Shown in pieces: positions 1 to 7,233 of a DNA stretch of 11,471 bases. Below the pieces are notes generated by a model. It was not told the origin of the DNA. It made no database searches and saw only the letters and a list, made by a program, of their open reading frames with translations. The DNA is taken from assembly GCA_946615785.1 (NCBI GenBank), contig CAMOIA010000023.1:1-11471 (forward strand), written 5' to 3'. The stretch comes from an uncultured Clostridia bacterium (lineage in GTDB: Bacteria; Bacillota; Clostridia; Christensenellales; Aristaeellaceae). The first letter of the stretch is position 1; each line of letters starts with the position of its first letter. A program made the position numbers and the translations under genes.

Positions 1-1
1 C

Positions 2-790
2 ACCTACAGCGGCACTTCCCTCTACCGCACCATCCTGCGCCTCACCAAGGAAGGCCGCGCCGCGGTCGAAGGCCTAGCTAACCCCGGCGACGTCTACCTC
101 TACCTTGACAACACGCAGATGGCCACGATCGGCAACATCTACAACGACGGCCGCATTTATCTGAGCTTTGGCAACGCCGCCAGCGCAAATGCCTACGGCG
201 CCATCATGACGAGCGCTCCTCTGACGGTTACCCGTGCCGCCGTGAGCGAAGCGGAAAGCAAAGTGACCTACGGCGCGCTGCATGCGATCCTGATCGTCAT
301 GTGGCTGGTGGTTCTGTGCGCGGCTGTATGGATGGTCCTGCGCAACCGCCTGGCCGGCCTCGGCATGGCCTGGGGCCTGTGGCTCTTCGTCGTGTTCTTC
401 TTCTTCCTGCTGGCGACCATCGCGCTGCCCACCCTCACCGTGTTCAACTGGGTCGCGGTCATTCTCTCCGTGTGCGCTGCAGCCTATGTCGGCCTTGTGC
501 AGCTCAAGGGCATGGACGAGGCGATTGCCGCAGGCCGTGACGCGAGGGGCGCTGTGCGCGGCGGCTTCCACGCGACCATCAAGCAGGTTATGATCATCCA
601 CGGCATCTGGCTGGCGCTCAGCCTCGTGCTGATGATCCTGCCCTGGACCCGTCACTTCGGTTACATCCTGTGCTGCGGCATGATCGCAAGCCTCGCGGCT
701 GTGGTCGGCCTGAGCCGCTGGTTCGTGCCCTGCCTCGTGATTGTCGGCGGCAGCAAGCGCGGCCACGTATCTGCGAAAGCGGGCAAGTAA
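2..790 (+). CDS. SecD/SecF-family membrane protein, C-terminal part (5' end cut off)
   Basis: The frame is open from base 2, so the gene begins before the window; 262 residues and the stop are visible. Residues 1-85 resemble the end of the SecD periplasmic P1 domain: 'LTKEGRAAVEGL', then a strand pair around 'VYLYLDN' and 'RIYLSFGNAASANAY'. Five hydrophobic segments follow, at about 93-113, 121-142, 148-168, 196-215 and 220-248, the number that follows P1 in SecD. The segment 'AVRGGF' then 'CGMIASLAAVVGLSRWFV' fits the SecD pattern of A..GF and G...S.....R. SecDF uses the proton gradient to help pull exported proteins out of the Sec channel. A SecD/SecF gene ahead of recJ is a known Bacillota gene order, which supports the call. 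Oddity: where SecD normally has a D-x-N-V motif, the third segment reads 'AAYV'. It could be a divergent SecD, the end of a SecDF fusion, or another membrane protein; the family call is moderate. Confidence 0.6.
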   Translation, partial: TYSGTSLYRTILRLTKEGRAAVEGLANPGDVYLYLDNTQMATIGNIYNDGRIYLSFGNAASANAYGAIMTSAPLTVTRAAVSEAESKVTYGALHAILIVMWLVVLCAAVWMVLRNRLAGLGMAWGLWLFVVFFFFLLATIALPTLTVFNWVAVILSVCAAAYVGLVQLKGMDEAIAAGRDARGAVRGGFHATIKQVMIIHGIWLALSLVLMILPWTRHFGYILCCGMIASLAAVVGLSRWFVPCLVIVGGSKRGHVSAKAGK

Positions 791-803
791 ACGCATGAAC
801 TTC

Positions 804-831
804 GAGTGCCGGCGCGCGCCGGCACTCTTTT
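804..831 (+). terminator. Intrinsic terminator after the SecD-like gene
   Basis: Bases 804-827 form a perfect 24-base palindrome that folds into a 10-bp GC-rich stem (804-813 with 818-827) around a GCGC loop, followed directly by TTTT at 828-831. It begins 13 bases after the stop codon of the upstream gene. There is no matching T-run on the other side, so it should act on the + strand only. It separates the SecD-like gene from recJ, although no clear promoter is visible between 832 and 855. Confidence 0.85.
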
Positions 832-855
832 CGTATCAAAATCGGGGGTTGGGAT

Positions 856-2931
856 ATGGAAAACTGGATCCTGAGAGGCGACGGGGGGGCGTCGGCCGAA
901 AAGCTGCGCGCAGCCTGCCGGGAAAGCCTGCCCCCGTGGGGCTACGCCCTTCTGTGCGCCCGCGGATTGGATACGCCCGAGAAGCTGAACGCGTTTCTGC
1001 ATCCCAGCCTTGAAGCCCTCCAGATGGCAGACGCGCTGCCGGACGCGCGCGCTGCTGCGGAGGTATTCGCGCAGATCCGGGAAACGCTTGGCAAAAATGC
1101 CAGGCTCGTCGTGTACGGCGATTACGACGTGGACGGCGTCGTCGCCTCCGTTATTATGAAGGAGGCGCTTGAAACCTTCTTTTCCCTCCCGGACGGAGCG
1201 GTGCGCATTTACATCCCGGACCGGCACGAGGAAGGTTACGGGCTGAACCTGCACGCTGTGGAGACGCTCTGCCGGGAGGCGGACGCCATCGTGACGGTCG
1301 ACTGCGGGATCACAAGCACCCTGGAAGCAGAGCGCGTCATGCGCTGGCAGGAAACCGAAGGGGAACGGAAGTATCTTGTCATCACAGACCACCATACCCT
1401 GCCGGAAACCCTGCCAAAGGCGGACGCACTGGTGGACCCGCTCCTTTGTGAGCGCAAAGGCCTTCCCCCTTGCGATCCCTTATGCGGCGCGGGCGTCGCG
1501 CTGAAAATCGCCGAGCTGCTATGCGGAAGAGCGTTTCTTGAAAGCCATCTTGACCTGTGCGCGCTTGCTACGGTCGCGGACATGGTGCCGCTGACGGGGG
1601 ATAACCGGATCATCGTCGCCGAAGGGCTGCGCCGTCTGCGCGCGCTGACGCCGAAGGGCAGGCCGGGACTGTATGCGCTGATCCGGGCGGCGGGGCTTGA
1701 GGACAAACTTTCGGCGCTGGACGCCGCGGACATCGGATTTCGCATCGCGCCGCGGCTGAACGCGGCGGGACGGCTTGAAAGCGCCATGGACAGCGTCAGG
1801 CTTCTGACCGAACACGATCCGAACGCGGCAATGTCCGTCGCCTATGCACTGGAAAGGATCAACGCCGAACGGCAGGAAAAGGTGAAGGAAGTGCGCGCCG
1901 AGGCAGAGGCGCAGATCGAAAAGATGGATCTGTCCGCTTCCTTTGCCATCGTGACGTACGGCGAAAACTGGGAAAGCGGCGTCGTCGGGCTGGCCGCGGG
2001 CAAGATCGCGGAGCAGTACGGCTATCCCACGGTGTGCCTGAGCGTCCAGGGCGAAAAAAGCGTCGGCAGCGCCAGGAGCGCCTCGGGCATCAACCTCTAC
2101 GCGGCGCTGAAAACGTGCGAAGACCTTTTTGAACGCTTCGGCGGGCACCGGCAGGCGGCGGGACTTACGCTGCCGACAAAAAACATTCCGCTTTTTGCTT
2201 CAAGACTGAGCCGGGCAGTGAAAGAGCAGATGGACGCCATGGGCAAAGAGACCCTTTGCCGGGAAGTGGTCTATGATCTGCCGCTTACGCTTTCAGACGT
2301 CACCCTGGAGGCTGTGGATTTTCTGGACCGGATGGAGCCCTTCGGCATGGGAAACCCGTCCCCGCGATTCTGCTTTGAAAATGTGGAGGCCGTTTCCCTT
2401 CGCGCCGTGGGCAGGGAACAGGCGCATTTGCAGGGCGTTTACCGGCAGGACGGCGCGGAGGTCAAGGGCATTTACTTTGGCATGGGCGTACACGCCGATC
2501 TGACGGGAAAGCGCGTGAGCCTGATCGCGGCGCTGTATCGGAATGCTTTTCGGGGGCGGGAGAGCTGCGAAATGCGCCTGGACGCCCTTCGGGCGGAAGC
2601 GGACGAACCGGCCGCTGAAAAGAAAAGCGGCATTCCGCCGTCCGATTCGGCGGGGGAGGACGATCTTCTGGCTGCCTGCCTGTCCGTCGCGGAGGTCGGC
2701 CGGGCCGTCCGGGAACAGAAGGCCGCGCTTGTTCTGCTTGACGCAAGGGACATCGGTACTGTATTGCAAAGATGGCCCATGCTGCGGGTCTTCACGGCGC
2801 GGGAGGCGCTTTCCCTTTCCCCGGAAGCGTTTTCGGGCATGCAGTTCATCCTGGCGGCGGGGGAAGGGGATCCCGAAACGGAAAAACGTCTTTCGGCGCT
2901 GTTTGCGGGCAGAACCTTGCTGCGCGTGTAA
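856..2931 (+). CDS. recJ: Single-stranded-DNA-specific exonuclease RecJ
   Basis: RecJ degrades single-stranded DNA 5' to 3' in recombinational repair and mismatch repair; it is a two-metal DHH-family enzyme. The 691-residue product shows the DHH motifs in order: 'YGDYDVDG' at 87-94, 'VDCG' at 148-151, 'DHH' at 178-180 and 'ATVADMVPL' at 238-246, then 'IAPRLNAAGRL' at 297-307. The DHHA1 part follows with 'SGVVGLAAGKIAE' at 374-386 and 'FGGHRQAAG' at 428-436. 'PFGMGNPSPRF' at 495-505 marks the start of the OB-fold domain. All metal-binding motifs look intact. The last ~110 residues (from about 580) match nothing I recognise firmly and may be a short relative of the C-terminal extension seen in Bacillota RecJ. 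The ATG at 856 is chosen because a purine-rich GGGGG (844-848) sits 7 bases upstream and the N-terminus looks complete. rel starts 39 bases after the stop, so the two are probably co-transcribed. Confidence 0.95.
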   Translation: MENWILRGDGGASAEKLRAACRESLPPWGYALLCARGLDTPEKLNAFLHPSLEALQMADALPDARAAAEVFAQIRETLGKNARLVVYGDYDVDGVVASVIMKEALETFFSLPDGAVRIYIPDRHEEGYGLNLHAVETLCREADAIVTVDCGITSTLEAERVMRWQETEGERKYLVITDHHTLPETLPKADALVDPLLCERKGLPPCDPLCGAGVALKIAELLCGRAFLESHLDLCALATVADMVPLTGDNRIIVAEGLRRLRALTPKGRPGLYALIRAAGLEDKLSALDAADIGFRIAPRLNAAGRLESAMDSVRLLTEHDPNAAMSVAYALERINAERQEKVKEVRAEAEAQIEKMDLSASFAIVTYGENWESGVVGLAAGKIAEQYGYPTVCLSVQGEKSVGSARSASGINLYAALKTCEDLFERFGGHRQAAGLTLPTKNIPLFASRLSRAVKEQMDAMGKETLCREVVYDLPLTLSDVTLEAVDFLDRMEPFGMGNPSPRFCFENVEAVSLRAVGREQAHLQGVYRQDGAEVKGIYFGMGVHADLTGKRVSLIAALYRNAFRGRESCEMRLDALRAEADEPAAEKKSGIPPSDSAGEDDLLAACLSVAEVGRAVREQKAALVLLDARDIGTVLQRWPMLRVFTAREALSLSPEAFSGMQFILAAGEGDPETEKRLSALFAGRTLLRV

Positions 2932-2970
2932 CCTTTGGCAAACGAAACCTGTGAACCTTTGGAGGGGATC

Positions 2971-5160
2971 ATGTCCTATTCGGCGTATGAATGTCTGACA
3001 GTTGAACAGCTTGTCGCCCGGGTGGAAAAAGCCAGTCCCGGCAGCGGAGCGTTTGTCCGCAGCGCATATGATTTTGCGGAGGAAAAACACCGCGGGCAAA
3101 AGCGCAAGAGCGGGGAGCCGTACATCATCCACCCGCTTTTTGTGGCGTCCATCGTGACCGAGCTCATGCTTGATCCGCCCACCATCGCGGCGGCGCTTCT
3201 GCACGATACCCTGGAGGACTGCGAAGGCGTCACGATGGAATTGCTGACGGAAAAGTTCGGCGAAGAGGTCGCCCGCATGGTGGACGGCGTCACCAAGCTC
3301 GGACGGCTTAACTTCGCCGACCGCGAGGAGCAGCAGGCGGAGAGCCTTCGCAAAATGATCCTGGCCATGAGCAAGGACATCCGCGTGGTGCTGATCAAGC
3401 TTGCGGACCGGCTGCACAACATGCGCACCCTTGAATTCCAGGCGGAGGACCGCAAGGTGGCCATCGCCAGGGAAACGCTGGACATTTACGCGCCGCTCGC
3501 GCACCGGCTGGGCGTATATGCGATCAAGCAGGAACTTGAGGATCTCTCCCTTCGCTATATCGACCCGGAGGGCTATCAGGACGTCGCCCGCAAGGTGGGT
3601 CTGAAGCGCGCGGAGCGGGAAGAACAGATCAAAATGATCATCAAGGAGCTCAGCCAGAAGCTGGACGAGGCGGGGCTGCACTACGAAATCGACGGGCGTC
3701 CCAAGCACCTGTATTCCATTTACCGCAAGATGGTGATCCAGAACAAGAGCTTCGACCAGATTTTCGATCTGATCGCGATCCGCGTGATCGTGGATACCAT
3801 TCCGGAATGCTACACCGTGCTCGGCATCGCCCACACCCTGTGGTCGCAGGTGCCCGGGCGCTTCAAGGATTATATTTCCACCCCGAAGGCCAATATGTAC
3901 CGCTCCCTGCACACCACCGTGAACGGCGGAAGACGCGTGCCCTTCCCGTTTGAGATTCAGATCAGAACCTGGGAAATGCACAGGATCGCGGAATACGGCA
4001 TCGCCGCGCACTGGCGCTATAAGGAAGGCGGCATCAGCGGGGACAACCTGGACCAGAAGCTCTACTGGCTCAGGCAGATTCTCGACTGGCAGAACGAAAT
4101 CAAGGACAGCCATGAGTTCATCGACGGGCTCAAGACCGACCTGTTCAGCGAAGAGGTTTTCCTGTTCACCCCCAAGGGGGATATTATTTCCATGCAGCGC
4201 GGGGCGACGCCGCTGGATTTTGCGTACCGCATTCACAGCCATGTCGGCAATGCCTGCGTCGGCGCGCGTGTCAACGGCAAAATGGTGCCGCTGGACACGG
4301 AATTAAAAACCGGCGACCGCGTGGAAATACTTACCTCTTCCTCCTCCAAGGGTCCCAGCATGGACTGGCTGAACGTCGTCAAGACCCAGCAGGCCAAGGC
4401 GAAAATCAGGCAGTTTTTCAAGCGCGAACTGCGGGAGGAGAACATTCAGCACGGCAAGGAATCGCTTGAACGCGAGGCGCACCGCAAAAACGTGCGGCTT
4501 GCCGACTATGTGAAACCGGAGTATTATGAGCCCATTTTGCGCAAGTACATGTTCCAGGATCTGGACGATCTGTACGGCGCGATCGGCTATGGCGGCATCG
4601 CCTCCATGTACGTGCTTTCCCGCCTGATGGAGGAAAAGCAGAAGCAGGAGGAGAAGACCGCCGTCAGACTTCCGCCGCCTGTGCCGCAAACCCCGCCGCA
4701 GCAGATGACGGGCACCGCGAGCCACGGCGTGTACGTGGAGGGCAATCCGGGCATGCTCGTGCGCTTTGGCCGCTGCTGCAACCCTGTGCCGGGGGACGAG
4801 ATTGTGGGTTACATCACCCGCGGACGCGGCGTGACGGTGCACAAAGCGGACTGTCCAAACGCCCTGCACTCTGAAAGCGAGCGGGCCATCGGCGTTTCCT
4901 GGGCGGAGGATGAAAGCGAGAGCTTCACCGCCACCATTCAGGCTGCCTGCTACGACCATCCCGGACTGCTCGGGGAACTGAGCGTCTTTTTCTCCGATCT
5001 GAAGATCGAGATCACCGCGATGAGCGTCCGGGTCAACAAAAACAAGACCGTTACCATTACCCTGACCGTGAGCGTCATGAGCAGGGACCAGCTGGACGGC
5101 GCCATCTCGCGCCTTGTGCGCCGCAGCGACGTGATCGAGGCGTACCGAAGCAAGAGCTGA
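2971..5160 (+). CDS. rel: Bifunctional (p)ppGpp synthetase/hydrolase (Rel/SpoT)
   Basis: The enzyme makes the alarmone (p)ppGpp from ATP and GDP/GTP during starvation and also hydrolyses it. The ATG at 2971 gives 729 residues, close to the usual ~735 for Bacillota Rel, and has GGAGG at 2961-2965 five bases upstream; an in-frame TTG at 2935 has no good site. Domains in order: the HD hydrolase with 'YIIHPL' (His54), 'LLHDTLED' (77-83, His78-Asp79) and 'LADRLHNMRTL' (144-154); the synthetase with 'GRFKDYISTPKANMYRSLHT' (296-315) and 'EIQIRTWEMH' (328-337); TGS at about 394-456; a Cys-containing conserved region with 'RCCNPVPGDEIVGYITRGRG' (601-620) and Cys628; and the C-terminal ACT at about 652-726. 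The RFKD form of the synthetase motif and the intact HD site both point to a bifunctional enzyme. Small deviations: Arg311 replaces the common Gln in the 'YQSLHTTV' loop, and 'NGGRRVPFP' replaces the usual 'GP.G.P' turn. apt, often between recJ and rel, is absent. Confidence 0.96.
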   Translation: MSYSAYECLTVEQLVARVEKASPGSGAFVRSAYDFAEEKHRGQKRKSGEPYIIHPLFVASIVTELMLDPPTIAAALLHDTLEDCEGVTMELLTEKFGEEVARMVDGVTKLGRLNFADREEQQAESLRKMILAMSKDIRVVLIKLADRLHNMRTLEFQAEDRKVAIARETLDIYAPLAHRLGVYAIKQELEDLSLRYIDPEGYQDVARKVGLKRAEREEQIKMIIKELSQKLDEAGLHYEIDGRPKHLYSIYRKMVIQNKSFDQIFDLIAIRVIVDTIPECYTVLGIAHTLWSQVPGRFKDYISTPKANMYRSLHTTVNGGRRVPFPFEIQIRTWEMHRIAEYGIAAHWRYKEGGISGDNLDQKLYWLRQILDWQNEIKDSHEFIDGLKTDLFSEEVFLFTPKGDIISMQRGATPLDFAYRIHSHVGNACVGARVNGKMVPLDTELKTGDRVEILTSSSSKGPSMDWLNVVKTQQAKAKIRQFFKRELREENIQHGKESLEREAHRKNVRLADYVKPEYYEPILRKYMFQDLDDLYGAIGYGGIASMYVLSRLMEEKQKQEEKTAVRLPPPVPQTPPQQMTGTASHGVYVEGNPGMLVRFGRCCNPVPGDEIVGYITRGRGVTVHKADCPNALHSESERAIGVSWAEDESESFTATIQAACYDHPGLLGELSVFFSDLKIEITAMSVRVNKNKTVTITLTVSVMSRDQLDGAISRLVRRSDVIEAYRSKS

Positions 5161-5190
5161 GAGCGGTGGACGAATTATAAAGAAAAGGGA

Positions 5191-5205
5191 GGCCGGAGGG
5201 CGGCC
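5191..5205 (+). promoter_or_regulatory. Small GC hairpin holding a Shine-Dalgarno sequence
   Basis: GGCCG (5191-5195) can pair with CGGCC (5201-5205), leaving GAGGG (5196-5200) in the loop. The structure overlaps both GGAGG motifs (5188-5192 and 5195-5199) that precede the ATG at 5206. It could limit ribosome access to the short leader frame. Only five base pairs are visible, so this may be incidental. Confidence 0.3.
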
Positions 5206-5244
5206 ATGTATCCGTATGAACTGAACAGAATGATCCTCTTCTGA
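5206..5244 (+). CDS. Possible 12-residue leader peptide upstream of prfC
   Basis: The frame reads MYPYELNRMILF and ends in TGA at 5242-5244. It has an unusually good ribosome binding site, GGAGG at 5195-5199, six bases before the ATG, with a second copy at 5188-5192. The stop is followed by C, the context known to slow release by RF2 and the one found at the prfB frameshift site. The next gene, prfC, codes for RF3, which helps recycle release factors. One base forward (+1), the frame is open from 5243 all the way to the prfC start at 5318. I do not recognise the peptide. It could be a regulatory leader, the start of an extended RF3 made by frameshifting, or chance. Confidence 0.35.
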   Translation: MYPYELNRMILF

Positions 5245-5317
5245 CCGGGCACGATTTTTCACGGCAAAGCTAAGAATACAGACTGATCACGACGAAATGT
5301 CAGAAAGAGGTATCGAT

Positions 5318-6916
5318 ATGTCAAGCAATCTTTCCGCCGAAGTCGAGCGCAGAAGGACCTTCGCCATTATTTCCCACCCGGACGCGGGCAAAACCACCCT
5401 GACGGAAAAGCTGCTGCTCTACGGCGGCGCCATCCGGCAGGCGGGCTCTGTAAAGGCGCGCCGGGCCGAACGCCACGCGACGTCCGACTGGATGGAAATT
5501 GAAAAGCAGCGCGGCATCTCCGTCACTTCCTCTGCCATGCAGTTCCAGTTCGGCGGCTGCAATATCAACATCCTGGATACCCCCGGTCACCAGGACTTTT
5601 CGGAGGACACCTACCGGGTGCTGGTTGCGGCGGACAGCGCTGTCATGCTGATCGACGCGGCCAGAGGCGTCGAGGAGCAGACCATCAAGCTGTTCCGCGT
5701 GTGCAGAATGCGTGGCATCCCGATTTTTACCTTTGTGAACAAAATGGACCGTGCCGCCAAGGACCCCTTCGCCCTGATGGAGGAAATCGAAAAGGTGCTC
5801 GGCATCCGCGCCGTGCCTGTCAACTGGCCCATCGGCGTGGACGGCGATTTCCAGGGTGTTTATCACCGGGACGAAAAAACGGTGGAGCTTTATCAGAGCG
5901 GCGATCACGGCCGGACGAAGGTGCAAAAGACGGTGATCTCCATTGACGATCCGGCTCTTGAAGGCGCCCTGGAAGCGCATTACCGCGACCGGCTGCGGGA
6001 CGAAATCGAGCTGTTGGACGAAGCGGGGGACGCCTTTGACCTAAAGCAGGTCCGTGCGGGCGAACTGACGCCGATGTTCTTCGGCAGCGCCATTACGAAC
6101 TTCGGGGTGGAGCCGTTTTTGTACCGGTTCCTGAAATACACCCTGCCGCCGACCTCCAGAAACAGCGATATTGGGCCGATCGACCCGGAGGACGAGCGGT
6201 TCAGCGGCTTTATTTTCAAAATTCAGGCGAATATGAACCCCGCGCACCGCGACCGGCTGGCCTTTCTGCGCGTGGTCAGCGGCACCTTCCGGAAGGGCAT
6301 GACCGTCTGGCATTCCGGCACGGACAAGGAACTGCAGGTCAAGCAGCCGCAGCAGTTCATGGCGGACGAGCGCGAGGGCGTCGAAAACGCTTACCCGGGG
6401 GACATCATCGGTTTGTTTGACCCGGGCGTGTACCGCCTTGGCGATACCCTGGCGGAGGGCCGCAAATTCCATTTTGACAAGATTCCCATTTTCGCGCCGG
6501 AACGGTTCGCGCGCGTGCGTCCGCTGGACAGCATGAAGCGCAAGCAGTTTCAGAAGGGCATCAGCCAGCTCAGCGAGGAAGGCGCCATCCAGACCTTCCG
6601 CCGCACGGAGACGGGGCTTGAGGAATTCATCGTGGGCGTTGTGGGCGAATTGCAGTTCGACGTGCTGACGTACCGCCTCAAATCCGAATACGGGGTGGAC
6701 CTTGTGATGGACAGGCTGAGCTACCGTTTTGTGCGCTGGGTGACGGAGAGCCCCGTGGACGTGGACAAACTGACCCTGACCAGTACCAGCGGCAGAGGCT
6801 TTGACCAGAACGAGAACGCAGTGCTCTTCTTTGAGAACGACTGGTCCATCCGCCTGGCGGGCGAAAAGAACAAAGGGCTCGTTCTTGCCGATATCGCGCC
6901 AAGGGGCGAAAAATAA
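5318..6916 (+). CDS. prfC: Peptide chain release factor 3 (RF3)
   Basis: RF3 is a translational GTPase that drives RF1 and RF2 off the ribosome after peptide release. The 532-residue product (E. coli RF3 is 529) has the GTPase motifs: P-loop 'SHPDAGKTTL' at 19-28, 'RGISVT' at 65-70, 'DTPGHQDFSEDTYR' at 87-100 and 'NKMD' at 141-144. Residues 165-171 read 'AVPVNWP', as in RF3 and unlike EF-G. Later RF3 signatures include 'FQKGISQLSEEGAIQTF' (411-427) and 'VGVVGELQFDVLTYRLKSEY' (439-458). The ATG at 5318 is preferred because AAAGAGG (5304-5310) lies seven bases upstream; the in-frame ATG at 5297 has no evident site and would add seven residues. There is a 157-base gap after rel with no terminator or convincing promoter. 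The ACT-domain gene follows after 11 bases, its ribosome binding site touching the prfC stop, so the two are surely one transcript. Confidence 0.97.
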   Translation: MSSNLSAEVERRRTFAIISHPDAGKTTLTEKLLLYGGAIRQAGSVKARRAERHATSDWMEIEKQRGISVTSSAMQFQFGGCNINILDTPGHQDFSEDTYRVLVAADSAVMLIDAARGVEEQTIKLFRVCRMRGIPIFTFVNKMDRAAKDPFALMEEIEKVLGIRAVPVNWPIGVDGDFQGVYHRDEKTVELYQSGDHGRTKVQKTVISIDDPALEGALEAHYRDRLRDEIELLDEAGDAFDLKQVRAGELTPMFFGSAITNFGVEPFLYRFLKYTLPPTSRNSDIGPIDPEDERFSGFIFKIQANMNPAHRDRLAFLRVVSGTFRKGMTVWHSGTDKELQVKQPQQFMADEREGVENAYPGDIIGLFDPGVYRLGDTLAEGRKFHFDKIPIFAPERFARVRPLDSMKRKQFQKGISQLSEEGAIQTFRRTETGLEEFIVGVVGELQFDVLTYRLKSEYGVDLVMDRLSYRFVRWVTESPVDVDKLTLTSTSGRGFDQNENAVLFFENDWSIRLAGEKNKGLVLADIAPRGEK

Positions 6917-6927
6917 GGGAGGCTATT

Positions 6928-7212
6928 ATGGAAAATCCCGTTTCCAAAGCGGTTGTTACGGTGCTCGGCTTTGACAGCAAGGGCATCATCGCGCAGGTAT
7001 CCCATGTGCTGTTCATCCATGACATCAACATTCTCGATATTTCCCAGACCGTCGTTTCGGGCTATTTCAACATGATCATGCTGGTGGACATCACCAGCCC
7101 GAACTGTTCCTTTGACGTGATCCGGGACGATCTGAACGCGCTGGCCAAAAAGCTGGGGCTTGAAATCCGGATCCAGAAGAGCGAAATTTTTGAAGCCATG
7201 CACCAAATCTGA
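6928..7212 (+). CDS. ACT-domain protein, UPF0237 type
   Basis: A 94-residue protein made of one ACT module plus a short C-terminal helix. 'VVTVLGFDSKGIIAQVSHVL' (residues 9-28) is the first strand and helix with the G-F-D-x-x-G-I turn where ACT domains usually bind an amino acid or another small ligand. 'INILDISQTVVSGYFNMIMLV' forms the next strands. The family is widespread in Bacillota and is almost always followed by a DUF711/UPF0210 gene, as here (21-base gap). It may be the ligand-sensing partner of that protein, but neither function nor ligand is known. GGGAGG at 6917-6922 lies five bases before the ATG and overlaps the end of prfC. It is too short to be an amino-acid biosynthetic enzyme. 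Confidence 0.9.
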   Translation: MENPVSKAVVTVLGFDSKGIIAQVSHVLFIHDINILDISQTVVSGYFNMIMLVDITSPNCSFDVIRDDLNALAKKLGLEIRIQKSEIFEAMHQI

Positions 7213-7233
7213 CAGTTCAGGAGTCTTTTGAAG

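Noticed and set aside
2935..2970. TTG start 12 codons upstream for rel
   Set aside because: It lacks a ribosome binding site, while the ATG at 2971 has GGAGG at the right distance and gives the usual family length.
2293..4242. A 649-codon open frame on the minus strand across recJ and rel
   Set aside because: It lies wholly opposite two clear genes, spans their boundary, and its product is a low-information His/Arg/Leu-rich sequence typical of the antisense of GC-rich codons.
5161..5296. Possible promoter for prfC (TATAAA at 5176-5181, AT-rich patch at 5253-5280)
   Set aside because: No acceptable -35 box lies 16-18 bases upstream of either candidate, so a separate promoter cannot be supported.
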